From assembly GCF_023278565.1 (NCBI RefSeq), contig NC_064677.1:496001-560000 (forward strand): a stretch of DNA of 64,000 nucleotides. Direction: 5' to 3'. The notes under the pieces are model-generated. The model had not been told where the DNA came from and did no database searches. It worked only from the letters and a program-made list of their open reading frames with translations. This stretch comes from Colletotrichum lupini. Its lineage: Eukaryota > Ascomycota > Sordariomycetes > Glomerellales > Glomerellaceae. Shown here piece by piece: positions 1 through 10,054 of this stretch. The position numbers and the translations under genes are program-made. Position 1 is the stretch's first letter; every line of letters begins with the position of its first letter.

Positions 1-376
1 CTCGTAGGCTGTCAGCTCATGAGGGCTTCAATCGAGCCATCAATGCTGCAATCTGATGCAAGTGCGGAGTTGTCTGACAGAACAGCTTCAAAGTCGACGG
101 GATTTTAAGGTCGACAGTGCTTATAGTTTATTTTCAATGGCAACATGACGCCCTCGGCGTGAGATTTGTGCCCTTGGCTTGGATCAGTAGGCCGCCCAGT
201 GGCACCACACCAAGAGTGAAGCTTTGAAATCTGGCCCATAGGGACTGGGTAATGAAGGTTTGCTTGAGCTAGCTATACTCTGAAGAGGCTCCCCAGATAT
301 AACATCTTCGTTTCGTTTTTGATGGCGACCTCATTTGGTCAAGCTAAACCTAAGAGACCCCATCTTCATTTCCGAA
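1..376. other. Upstream region, no gene seen
   Basis: This stretch precedes the hydrolase start codon. I see no convincing reading frame, tRNA or repeat. It presumably holds the promoter and leader of the downstream gene, with a pyrimidine-rich segment ending about 60 bases before the ATG. Confidence 0.5.
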
Positions 377-1381
377 ATGGCAGCTCTGAACCTTTCAGCG
401 CTGGCCAAGAAGACGCTCGACGTCTCTCGCGGCTTCACCTACACCTACTACACTTCGCCCGCTCGCAACTCCAAGGTTACCCTCCTCCTCTTTCACGGCT
501 GGCCTGACACGGCGCGTCTCTGGGCCGGCCTCATCAACAACTACCTCGTCCCAAATGGCTACGGCGTCGTGGCACTAGATAACCTCGGCTTCGGTGATAC
601 CTCGAAGCCCACCGACCCAGAAGACTACGCATGGCACCGTCTTGCAGCCGACGCTGTCGGGATTCTCGACGCGGAGGGCTTAACCAAAGTCATCTCCCTC
701 GGCCATGACTGGGGCTGTCTCATCGCTCAGCGGCTATACAACTTTCACCCCGATCGCATCTGCGGTCTCGTCACGTTGAACGTCCCTTACATGCCGCCCA
801 CTGGCCATTTTGATCTCGAAACAGTCAACGAGATGACGAGAAAGGTATTTGGTGTCGGCATCTTTGAGTACTGGCACTTTTTTCTCGCCGAGGACTCGGT
901 AGACCTCATGAATCAGAACCTCGAGTCTGTGTATAGCGTCACGTTCGGCGACCCGCAAACCTGGCTTGAGAACTGGTGCACGCCCGGCAAGATGCGTGAC
1001 TTCATCACCCACGACCGCACGCAGCCAACATTACCCTTCGCCACATCGGAACACAGAGCCGACTTCATAGAGCGCTACGGCAGAGACGGCGGGTTTGCTG
1101 CACCAAGGTGTGTTTACACTGTGACGGGCTCTGGGATCCAGGACAAGTCAGAGAGGATGTTGAGTGAGGAGGCGAAGACAATTCGGGTGCCGGTGCTCTA
1201 TTGGGGCGGGGAGCAGGACTATGTGTGCAGGCCTGAGTTGCTTCAGCAGAGCATAGCTGCTGGCGTGCTGCCGGATGTCAAGAGTATCACGAGGGAAGGC
1301 GGCCATTGGGCTCTTCTTGAGAAGCCGGTTGTGTTTGGAGAGGATGTGTTGGGATGGTTGCACGAGACTTTTGACTCTTGA
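377..1381 (+). CDS. Alpha/beta hydrolase, epoxide-hydrolase-like (334 aa)
   Basis: A single-exon gene for an alpha/beta-hydrolase of the soluble epoxide hydrolase type, which would open an epoxide to a diol through an aspartyl ester. Visible motifs, in order, are HGWPD near residue 38 (oxyanion side), the nucleophile elbow GHDWG near residue 115 with Asp as nucleophile, and GGHWALLEKP near the C-terminus carrying the catalytic His. The length fits the family. I chose the ATG at 377 (context cgaaATGgc); the same frame opens upstream only through a TTG at 335. The substrate cannot be told. There is no signal peptide, so it is probably cytosolic or peroxisomal. Haloalkane dehalogenases share the fold, but the elbow and cap spacing favour epoxide hydrolase. 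Confidence 0.85.
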   Translation: MAALNLSALAKKTLDVSRGFTYTYYTSPARNSKVTLLLFHGWPDTARLWAGLINNYLVPNGYGVVALDNLGFGDTSKPTDPEDYAWHRLAADAVGILDAEGLTKVISLGHDWGCLIAQRLYNFHPDRICGLVTLNVPYMPPTGHFDLETVNEMTRKVFGVGIFEYWHFFLAEDSVDLMNQNLESVYSVTFGDPQTWLENWCTPGKMRDFITHDRTQPTLPFATSEHRADFIERYGRDGGFAAPRCVYTVTGSGIQDKSERMLSEEAKTIRVPVLYWGGEQDYVCRPELLQQSIAAGVLPDVKSITREGGHWALLEKPVVFGEDVLGWLHETFDS

Positions 1382-1515
1382 GCCTGGACGGGGAGAACAG
1401 GGATAACCCCGCCGACAGCACAGAGTTACCTAAACATCATCTCACAGTGAAATCAAAATACAACCACATCAAAAAAGCAAAAGAATGGTCATCACGAGTT
1501 GTGATAAACTTGTTC
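1382..1515. terminator. tRNA-Ala Pol III terminator region
   Basis: Read on the minus strand, downstream of tRNA-Ala, the sequence holds CTTTTGCTTTTTTG (complement of 1470-1483): a T4 then a T6 run suited to RNA polymerase III termination. The same 14-nt module follows tRNA-Tyr. Confidence 0.6.
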
Positions 1516-1600
1516 TGGACGATCAGGGGATTGAACCCTGGGCCTCCCGCAGACACTAGGTGAATGCAAAGCGGGCGCTCTACCGCTGAGCTAAACGCCC
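1516..1600 (-). tRNA. tRNA-Ala(UGC) with 13-nt intron
   Basis: The minus strand folds as a full cloverleaf. The acceptor stem begins GGGCGTT and pairs with ATCGTCC, including the G3:U70 pair that identifies alanine tRNAs, followed by A73. The anticodon stem is CCCGC/GCGGG with anticodon TGC at 1566-1568. A 13-nt intron (1552-1564) sits after position 37, the canonical nuclear site. The T arm carries GGTTCAATCCC. The mature length without CCA is 72 nt. There is one U6:U67 mismatch in the acceptor stem. Confidence 0.93.
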
Positions 1601-2152
1601 TGGATGGGATGCGACATTTGATGCCGCTGTGGGATGCTCACGATGCCCGCAAGCGAGTTTGAGAACCCCGCCAGACACAGCCGCATGCATGCGGGCGGAG
1701 ACAGAAGCCATGATATTAGTAAGAGAGCAAGGAGACAATCGCTGATTCCACCTGAACCCCCACAAGTTCCGCTGAAGTTACTCGATTGATTATGAACATG
1801 GCAGAGAGTAGAGACAACCACCCGAGAGAGATGCTTTGCTACAAGAGTGATGGTGCCGCCTCTTGAGGGTGTTGAGCAACCCTGTAGTTATGGCCCTGTT
1901 GAAGTACTCTCTTCTGCCAGTCCATAGCAACAACTCCGGAACTGCAAACTCTATTCTTTCGTCAACTAGTTTTAAACACTGGAGAGAGGGGAAGAGTCTT
2001 TTGATTGCTGAGAAAATACCTGATGGCGTCTCACAACTGAAGGACAACTCGAATTGAATTTGATGTGGAGAGAACCCCGCTCTAGAGTTGAAGCTACTTA
2101 GGTCTGCTAGCCCCTTAGATTTACAATACCGAGCGGAGCAATAGCTCCGATC
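1601..2152. other. Intergenic between two tRNA genes, nothing seen
   Basis: About 550 bases between divergently oriented tRNA-Ala and tRNA-Tyr. No coding frame with fungal features and no repeat was recognised. It presumably holds only upstream regions of the two Pol III genes. Confidence 0.5.
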
Positions 2153-2240
2153 CTCCCCTTGGTGTAGTTGGTTCATCACGTTCGACTGTAATGGTTACAT
2201 TGTTATCGAAAGGTCTCTAGTTCGATTCTGGAAGGGGAGA
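2153..2240 (+). tRNA. tRNA-Tyr(GUA) with 13-nt intron
   Basis: The acceptor CTCCCCT pairs perfectly with AGGGGAG and is followed by A73, giving the C1:G72/A73 signature of eukaryotic tyrosine tRNA. The anticodon stem is TTCGA/TCGAA with GTA at 2188-2190. The intron at 2192-2204 follows position 37 and contains TTAC, able to pair with the anticodon as in typical pre-tRNA-Tyr. The T arm is TCTAG-TTCGATT-CTGGA and the D stem has three pairs. The mature length without CCA is 75 nt. Confidence 0.92.
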
Positions 2241-2247
2241 ACATCTC

Positions 2248-2257
2248 TTTTGCTTTT
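2248..2257 (+). terminator. tRNA-Tyr Pol III terminator, partly displaced
   Basis: Two T4 runs follow the tRNA 3' end. The second lies inside the 8-bp duplication TTGCTTTT made by insertion of the TIR element. The rest of the original T6 run now lies at 3027-3032, on the far side of the element. Confidence 0.65.
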
Positions 2258-2880
2258 GGGCGATGATATTCTGCCACCAGCTGCCGCTATTCTGCTACTA
2301 AGTATAGCTACGGCCGCTATACGACCGCTAGTCTCGAGTATATACGTAAGCTAGGCTTTACGTAGTTAGTATTCGAATAGGCTAGGCTAATTAGAGGCCG
2401 GTAATTAACTTAAATTATTTTAGTAAAAAGTATAGTAATTAACGCGTTAGCCTAAGTCGACGTATTAGCCTAAGTCGACGATTCCGTTAAATTAGCCTAA
2501 TTAGCCTAATTACCTAGCTACCTAGCTACCTAGCTACCTAGCTACCTAATTAACTCGCTCGAACGAGGTCGAGGATTTGCGATACTTATTTAAATAGGTT
2601 AACTTTGCGAGGCGTTATTACTTTTAATCGTAATTACTATTTCGTAAGTCTTATTAAGTACTACTCTAGCCTTAAGTAGGGTAGAGAAACGCTAGCTATA
2701 AAATAAGTAGTCGTACTTTATATAGCCGTATTTGTTATAATTAACGGTATATTAATAAACGAAGGGATCGTTAACTTTGTAATTATTCTCTTTTTATAAT
2801 ATATTAATATTAGAAATAGCTTTAATTAATAATAGTAATAGTAGTAGTAACGGCGAGGTTAACGAAGTAGTAGTTATAAA

Positions 2881-2930
<50 letters not shown>

Positions 2931-3022
2931 TAAGTAGCTAGCCTCTAGGCTTAGAGGCAGGGGCGGTCGCAGCCATACTTGGGGGCGGGATATCGGCAGG
3001 TGCTGGCAGAATATCATCGCCC
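2258..3022 (+). mobile_element. Non-autonomous TIR DNA transposon, 765 bp, copy A
   Basis: Both ends read GGGCGATGATATTCTGCCA inward. The similarity of the two ends continues, with mismatches, for about 65 bp. It is flanked by perfect 8-bp duplications TTGCTTTT (2250-2257 and 3023-3030). An 8-bp target duplication is typical of hAT elements and some others; the family assignment is inference. There is no transposase and the interior is AT-rich with RIP-like decay. Two internal tandem arrays mark it: an 8-bp GCTACCTA array around 2512-2548 and a TAAG array at 2880-2931. The same element in inverted orientation encloses the large retrotransposon nest. Confidence 0.88.
2880..2931 (+). repeat. 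TAAG tetranucleotide array in copy A
   Basis: About 13 uninterrupted copies of TAAG. The counterpart in copy B (about 8207-8262, reverse orientation) is a less uniform ACCT/ACTT array, so the array evolved after the copies separated. Confidence 0.9.
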
Positions 3023-3190
3023 TTGCTTTTTTGGTTGAGATGTCTCCGCAACTACTTAATTGAAGACATGCGTTCAATTTGCTTTTTAAATGATCATTTA
3101 ACGTAACACAAACATGGCACGGTGTTGTAGTTGTCTAGGCGGCAAGTAGGTGATGCTTTCTTTACATCGCAGCGTCCCTTGTATATGCTT

Positions 3191-3789
3191 TCATGATTTC
3201 CCCATACCACCATCGACATCCACCCCTTCGCTCCTTGCCTTCTTGATCGCATCTCTCGCCTCCTGTTGTTCCTTCTTCTTCCTTTTCAATGGGTTAATAA
3301 TCAGTAACTTGGCTCACATGTTTCACCATCCATGACTAATGAAGGGCATACTCACTCCTCAATCCCACTCCCAAACTCCTCATTAACTATCTCTTGCCCC
3401 GGCACCTTTTGCGTACCACTCTTCCTCTCCACCGCGTCAGCAACCTTGCCCTCCGCAAGCGTCGCCATATGCTCAGCCTCGACGTTGGGGTTCTCCAGCT
3501 CTCTGCTGCTGCCGCCCTCAGACACGTACGCGGTATTCCGCCGCTCCGTCTCGTCCACGGGGCCGGAGGAGTGTACGCCCGCGCCCAGCGAACTCGGCGT
3601 CGCCTCGTCGACGGAGCGGGACTGGGATTGCGGGAAGGGCGTGCGGCCTAGCGCTGCATCGCGCGCGGCAGTCTCGCGATCGGAGGCATTGTGTGCTGCT
3701 GCGTTTTCGGCGGGGTTGCGAGTTGTCGGATTCGAGGGTGCCTTGTAGGCTTCTGATGTTGGGGGTTGGGGTGGTGCTGAGGATGACAT
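3191..3789 (-). CDS. Small disordered hypothetical protein (174 aa, 2 exons)
   Basis: Exon 1 is 3789-3356 and exon 2 is 3281-3191, joined across a 74-nt intron with donor GTGAGT. The acceptor read here is AAG, which is weak for fungi. Unspliced, the frame stops right after the donor. Spliced, it continues as a short charged tail (EEKKKEQQEARDAIKKARSE) ending MGKS. The protein is rich in Ser, Pro, Ala, Glu and Asn with no hydrophobic core, so it is probably disordered. I do not recognise the family. The 59% GC coding sequence and consistent splicing suggest a real gene. The exon 2 call is the weaker half. Confidence 0.55.
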
Positions 3790-5067
3790 CTTGGCTTCTC
3801 CGGTCCAAGGTGAGATGATTCTTCGGGCAAGGTAAGATTTACAATACTAGAAATGCAATGAGTGTCTGAAAAGTCAGAGTTTCGCGACTGTAGTTATTCA
3901 CAGGGAAATTCCGCGTCGCAAAGTAGTCTGTTGCACAAAGCTCAAGAGCTCTAGAGCAATGACATCGGTGACAGGTCGATGACGTCGGCGGGCAGTCGTG
4001 GATCGACGCTTAGTCTCTCCCCGTCTCCGTCATCGTAAATTGTAAACCCGCCTTCAGTGATTAGCTTGTCATCAGTCACTTTCATTAAGACTGCTATCAT
4101 TGTCGAATTAATAGACGTCGGTTGCTGCCATGCCTGCTCACCCTGGACTGATTGAAATATCAGGCTGTGAGGAACGGTGCCCACGACCAAGACCGGAGCC
4201 GACGTAAGACGATACCGGGCGCTCCGTCAACCGCTATAAGATGTTGTGCTTGCGTTACTCAATTTCGAAACATCAACTTAGCTCGTTTAAGATGCAATTG
4301 AGCAACTTGTGTCATATTTGATAGGGTGCTCGATTGAGCCTAATGAATTTAATGCCATTTGCAATACGACCTGAGTCCTCCCTCGATGGCCCCGTTATTG
4401 TCTAAAGCCTCCTCCGGTCCAGCTCAGCCCTTTCTCTCTCACCTGAGATACTCCAAATGAAGCTCCCATGAGATCGAGCATGGCACATTATCCTTGGCAT
4501 AAGCTTCATCCGAAGAACCAAAGCCTCGCGATGAATACCACAACGGCATCGATCTATTCAGCCACAGGCAATGCAACCTCCAACTCATCCCATCTCCGCA
4601 AACCATCTCGCTCCAAATGTCGACGCCGCCCAGATCCTATTGGTCTACCCCGCCCATCGACACCGAAGCCAAGGCAGAAAGCTACCCCAAACGGCATAGA
4701 GAAATGGGTACACCGGACGAGGGGAGGCCAACACACGGCTCCGATTCGGCCTCGACATGTGCCGCCGAGCTCCGGCGACCCGCCATTTGCCCGTTTCTAC
4801 CGGTGGTCGTCCCGTCTTTCCTCTGGAATCCTGCTGACCCCCGCATGCATACCGTCAACCCAATTAGAGGATCCGAGTTGCATATGGTGTGATGTCGCGC
4901 AAACTTTCGCCTTTTTCACGGCCCGCGCGGTGGTGGTGTGGTGATCGATATCGGAAGGGCGTATAAGACGTGTCCAAGACCCCTCTTCGACCCCGCGATA
5001 GAAAGTGTCCAAGTGTCGAAGTCGCAGTAAACAAACTTCCTCCCTTAGCGCCAGAAGACATTCAGAA
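3790..5067. other. Intergenic, shared upstream region
   Basis: About 1.3 kb between two divergent genes, the small disordered protein (minus) and the dioxygenase (plus). It contains reading frames up to 158 codons (4468-4944) without a recognisable domain, splice logic or conserved pattern, which I treat as chance. It probably carries promoters and the dioxygenase 5' leader. Confidence 0.45.
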
Positions 5068-6388
5068 ATGGCACCATCCGCAACAGAGACACCTGCCGCC
5101 AAGCAGATTGAGGATCTCAAGGAGAAAGACCCCCCGGTGAAGGAACAAGTCAAGGAGGCAGTATACGCAGACGACTTTCCGCCCCTGGATGAGGAGCTCC
5201 CAGAAGTACGGATAGGCCACAAGGAACCTCTCAAGACGACGGGGGTTCTCGACCAGTTCGAGCATTTCGAAGTGACGCCCGTCATCGGCCGCGAGTACCC
5301 GACTCTCGATCTCAAAGAGCTGCTGCGTGCGCCCAACTCTGATGAACTCCTTCGTGACCTAGCAGTCACCAGTGAGCCGGGCCTTCACCGACATACTCAT
5401 CTCCCATACTGACACAAGTACCACAGTCTCGCAGCGCGGTGTCGTATTCTTCCGCAAGCAAGACAACATCGACAACGACCTCCAAAAGGAACTCGTCCAA
5501 CGTCTCGGCGAGCTATCCGGGAAGCCCTCGACTTCGAAGCTCCACATCCACCCCGTCAACAATGCCGGCCGCGGCGACACCAATGATGATGAGATCAGCG
5601 TCATCTCGTCGGCGCAGGCTAAGCGGCTGGGCATACACCGCTTCCTAAACTACACCAAGAAGCAGACGCAGAGGTCACAGTGGCATTCCGATATCACGTT
5701 TGAGCCCGTGCCGAGTGACTATGCGCTTCTTCGTCTAACACAGCTGCCCAAGACGGGAGGAGGTGAGCACTTTCGAGCTTTCGCCGCCAACTTTGGTGTA
5801 CACTTGTACTGACCAAACATAGACACGCTCTGGGCCTCGGGCTATGAAGTATACGACCGAATATCGAAGCCGCTCCAAAAGTTCTTCGACGGCATGACAG
5901 CCACGTACGCCCAACCAGGTTTCAACGCAACCGCAGAGAAAAACGGCTTCAAACTCTACTCGGAACCGCGCGGCGCGCCCGAAAACGTGGGCGAGCTCCT
6001 GGAGGCCATCCACCCGGTAATCCGCACGAATCCGGTGACGGGCTGGAAGAGCGTCTTCGCCGTCGGCCTCCACGTCCAAAAGATCAACGGCCTGTCGGAC
6101 GAGGAGTCGAAGCACTTCCTCGACTGGTTCGTGCAGCTCATCATCGAGAACCACGACCTGCAGGTGCGGCACCGCTGGCAGAACCCCAACGACGTCGCCA
6201 TCTGGGACAACCGCTCGGCCTACCACGCCGCGACGCCGGACTACATCGTGGATGACCTCGGGGAGAGACAAGGGTCTCGTGCCGTGAGTCTCGGGGAGAG
6301 GCCGTACTTTGACCCCCAGAGTCAAAGCAGACGGGAGGCCCTGCGTGCCGAAGCTATTGCCGCTTTGAAGGCGGATTACAGCTCATGA
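5068..6388 (+). CDS. TauD/TfdA-family alpha-ketoglutarate dioxygenase (401 aa, 3 exons)
   Basis: Exons are 5068-5371, 5427-5762 and 5823-6388, with introns of 55 and 60 nt (donors GTGAGC; branch sites CTGAC; acceptors CAG and TAG). The product is a non-haem Fe(II)/2-oxoglutarate dioxygenase. The iron ligands WHSD (His and Asp, near residue 205) and the distal His in AIWDNRSAYHAAT are present. Other family marks are RGVVFFRKQ near residue 105 and the late Arg in the LGERPYF region. Fungal homologues act on taurine and other sulfonates or on aromatic side chains; the substrate here is inference. The N-terminal 60 residues are charged and probably flexible. The start ATG at 5068 has good context (agaaATGgc). 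Confidence 0.88.
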
Positions 6389-8114
6389 AGATTGTTTGTT
6401 TCCGGAACCAAACGACCTGTTTCTCTGGATGGTCGTGCTCTTGAGCTTTGGTATGACAACTAAACGATGATGGACTCATTTTCCTACACGGGAAGAGGTT
6501 ACCGTAGCAGTCAAAACAATGATTTTCCCCAGAAAAGAGGAAGAGGCGGTTTCACTCTGCCCTATCGTGGCTCGGGAGTTGCTCCCGAGCATCTTTCAGC
6601 TGTGCCTGTATCAAGTAGACTTTATCCCCACTTAGGGGTTGAGGCATAGATCAGACGAGGTCGCCAACAGTGGCCCAGCACGAGACTTCTGATACTGGAC
6701 CCTCCCATCGGTTCTCTTTAGAGTTCAGAGCCAATCTCGAGACCGTCGCATCTGCCGGTCAGACATGGCACGGGCGTTGCATCCAGACCCTGAGAATGGT
6801 CGGCCAGATGATCTTCCTTCTTCTCTTCTTCTCTGCATAGAATGACCTGTTTCCTGTCGACTAGTCAGTCGGCAAAGGCCCCGACGCATAGGCGCTGCTG
6901 ACTGTCGCAGCCGTCCGGGTCCTAATACCCTCCAAGCTTAACTCGGCCGGCCGGCTAGGCATCGAATCATTTTGCCGTTCGGCAACGCGTGGATCATACG
7001 CAGACCTTGAGTCGAGTGGTTCAGACGGGCGATCCAGACTTTTTGCGACGTAGGCTTGACGCCAGACGCGCGCGTTTCAATGGGCCTCTGAGGGTCTTTG
7101 GTACGTTCCTCGAGTCATCGCTATGGGCCTTTCTTCTTTGTCGTTAGATGGGAGATGCCGTTTTGGCATTGGTCCGGCGGCCACGTTGAAGCTTTGAGCG
7201 GTACTATACGAGGTGGTATTGGCGCCTTGACGTGAGGTTTTGTTCTGCTCGGGTCGTTTCTCGTTTCTGCACCATTGTGGAATAGGAAGAGGTCAAAGTC
7301 CATCTCCCATCGAAGCCGGGCACTTTTCACAGATGGCGATTTGTTCTTGCAACAGTCCTTGTGTTGGAGGGGGACGTCGGCTAGCGTCAAGCGAATCTAT
7401 GGGTAGTAGATCCCGTTTCCATCCACAAAATTCTGAGGACGTCGTAGAAGAGTGGCTGAATAGGCTTGTCTCCTCCTCCACAGCCACGGTTGCTAGGCGG
7501 CAGTGACCCCGTGACAGCAGCCAGCAGCACGTAAGCGGTTCATCAATTCCCTGCGGCTGGCGTGTGAGAGATGGTTTGGGACAGATGAGCACCGATCCCC
7601 TGGCGGTCCCTCCGTGAGCCAGTCTTAGTCGGCAGAACCGACATGGGTGAGGGTTGTGAGTCGTGACTGTTCACTAGTCTGTCACTAACAGCATTCAATG
7701 GCAACCAACGTTGGGCGAGTTTTACTGAGCAGAAAGCCGCGAGAGTTTTGGGGGACATGTTCTAGACGCCTTGGATGGCACCGTATCCGGACGCTCACGC
7801 ACCTCCATTAACTGCATTAGTCTACATGATAGAGAATTAAGCTCGCAGAGACGCGTCGATGAGACGGCGTTGTCTGTGTGGAAGTCGCAATGGCAGGACT
7901 CAGCCAAGCGTAGCGGCAACTGTAAATCGTGCAGCTAGCAGCAATAAGGTAAGCCAAGGTGTGAAGCAGAATACGAGGCGGAAAGTTTCAGTGGGCAATC
8001 TTCATGTCACTTGTGCCGTGAGTTACCTTATTCGGAAGCTTATTGGAAATGAGGACCGAAAGAGGAAAAGATAAAGAGATGAGAATTGAAGAGGTAAACT
8101 GAGGGAGAAGAAAG
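6389..8114. other. Intergenic 1.7 kb, nothing convincing
   Basis: Balanced-composition sequence between the dioxygenase and the repeat island. No open frame above 100 codons shows a domain and no tRNA or repeat is seen. It ends at the 8-bp duplication AAAATGAA that marks the edge of the island. Confidence 0.5.
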
Positions 8115-8587
8115 AAAATGAAGGGCGATGATATTCTGCCAGCACCTGCCGATATCCCGCCCCTAAGTATGGCTACGACCGCCCCTGCCTCCGAGCCCAG
8201 AGGCCAGCTACCTATACCCACCCACTTACCTACCCACTTACCTACTTACCTACCTACCTATAACCACTACTTCATTAACCTCGCCGTCGCTACTATTATT
8301 ATTATTACTAATTAAAGCTATTTTTAATATTAATATACTATAAGAAGAGAATAATCGTAAAGTTAATAATCCCTTTGTTTATTAATATACTATTAATTAC
8401 GACGAATATAGCTATATAGAGTACGACTACTTACTTTATAGCTAGCGTTTCTTTACCCTACTTAAGGTTAGAATAGTACTTAATAAGATTTACGAGACGG
8501 TAGTTGCGATTAAAAGTAATAATACCTCGTAGAGTTAACCTACCCGAATAAGCGTCGCAAATCCTCGACCTCGTTCGAGCGAGTTAA

Positions 8588-8637
8588 TTGGGCAGCTGGG
8601 CAGCTGGGCAGCTAGGCAGCTGGGCAGCTGGGCAATT
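8588..8637 (+). repeat. 8-bp GGGCAGCT array in copy B
   Basis: Six tandem GGCAGCTG-type units, one carrying a G-to-A change. The reverse complement corresponds to the decayed acctagct array in copy A, which shows the C-to-T and G-to-A direction of change. Confidence 0.85.
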
Positions 8638-8718
8638 AGGCCAATTAGGCCAATTTAACGGAATCGTTAACTTGGGCCAATTCGTCGACTTAGGCCAATA
8701 CGTCGACTTAGGCCAATA

Positions 8719-8941
8719 TGTCACGGCAGTGGGCACCAGGGCCCTGTGGGCCCTGTGGCTCAGCCTCAGGCTACGAGGCTAAGCTCCTAGTGGTTACGTA
8801 ACGAGCTGGACCGCTAGGCCCAAAGGGCCAGCCTGCCAGCTTCTGCCCACTGTTCTGTTTTTTCCCTCTTTACGTTAAGTCTTTAGTTAATTAGGTTAAT
8901 ATAGTAGCGTTCCGACCTACCTCGAGTTCCCTTTCGTAATA
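8719..8941 (+). repeat. Gypsy 5' LTR
   Basis: It starts TGTCACGG and ends CGTAATA, a decayed CGTGACA. The outer part (to about 8880) is GC-rich and intact. The inner part has C-to-T and G-to-A changes relative to the 3' LTR. Confidence 0.88.
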
Positions 8942-9069
8942 CTACTTAACGTTACTTAATTAACTATTCTCTAAAAATAGAACGATAATATCTTAATTAA
9001 TTAACTACTAGCTACCCTTACTAAGAAAGCGCATAAGAGAGCCGAGTAATAGCTAGTCGAATTAATTAT

Positions 9070-9583
9070 TGTTACGAAGGTAACTTTGTTTACCTTATTA
9101 TTCGCCTTATTATCAATATTACGTAAGCAAACTATATACCATATTAATCTACGATTTCTGTAGATTATTATAGGTATTGATTATGTAAGCAATACTGCTT
9201 ATATAAGCTTACGTGAGCAGTGGAAAGTACTGGAAGATAACTGAATAATCTGGAATTTACTCGAGGCGGAATTACGTACTACGATTACGCATTCACTTAC
9301 GTATATGCTTATTAATTATATCATAATTAATAAGCAATGGAATATTCTAGTAGGAGGTTTTTATGCCTATATGTAGGCGTGTATTTGCCTACCTAGACCT
9401 TTCGTTAAGCAAGCAACTTCTCATATAGTAATTCAACTATATTACTCTCTTTATTACAAAAACCTCTTTTATATACGCTTATTTCCCCTATATTCATATA
9501 TTCTTGCTTCTATATGAATATTCACTTTTCATATTCTATATAAGAATATCCCGCATTACCTCGTTAAAGCTATACGTGCTAGA
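9070..9583 (+). repeat. Copia 5' LTR
   Basis: It begins TGTTACGAAGG and ends GTGCTAGA, so it lacks the usual terminal CA. The ends are fixed by the target duplications here and at the solo LTR. It carries CTATATAAG near 9536, a plausible TATA box, and a near-perfect 13-bp hairpin stem at 9307-9335 with a 3-nt loop. Confidence 0.93.
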
Positions 9584-9597
9584 GGTTATGAGCCCAG
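9584..9597 (+). other. Copia primer binding site (initiator tRNA-Met half)
   Basis: GGTTATGAGCCCAG directly follows the LTR. GGTTATGAGCCC is complementary to GGGCTCATAACC, the anticodon stem-loop of initiator tRNA-Met around the CAT anticodon, not to the tRNA 3' end. This is the half-tRNA priming arrangement known from Drosophila copia. Confidence 0.75.
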
Positions 9598-10054
9598 TTA
9601 TTATATAACTGAGGTTTTATTTACTTAAGTGAATATTATTCACTTATCCGAGCTCTTCTATTTTTATTTACCTATATCATACCTATTATCATTTAGGTAT
9701 ATGCCTTTATCCGGTATATGCATATTCATATATTGAGATATCTTACTCCGCCCAAAATCACTTTTTCGAATTCGAAAATTCGAAATCGACCTTTATATTT
9801 AATAAAGGATTTATATATATAAAAAGGCAGACGAAGTGTAAGTCCTTTTTATACTATATACTTACTTTTATTAAATATCTATTTATAAGAAAAAGAAGTC
9901 AAAATAGACTTTTTCTTATATATATTTTTAGACTTAAAATAAGTCTATTTTCAAGCTTAAAAACAAGCTTGAATTCTAAGCTTAAAGTAAGCTTATTTAT
10001 ACTAGGAACAATACTAGTATATATTTATATTATATATATTCTAAAATATATATA

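Noticed and set aside
335..376. N-terminal extension of the hydrolase
   Set aside because: It would need a TTG start; the ATG at 377 has better context and matches the family start.
2512..2548. Regular 8-bp array considered as CRISPR-like
   Set aside because: No spacers; a simple tandem array inside a TIR element of a eukaryotic genome.
4468..4944. 158-codon plus-strand frame
   Set aside because: No domain; lies in the upstream region of the dioxygenase with three other overlapping frames.
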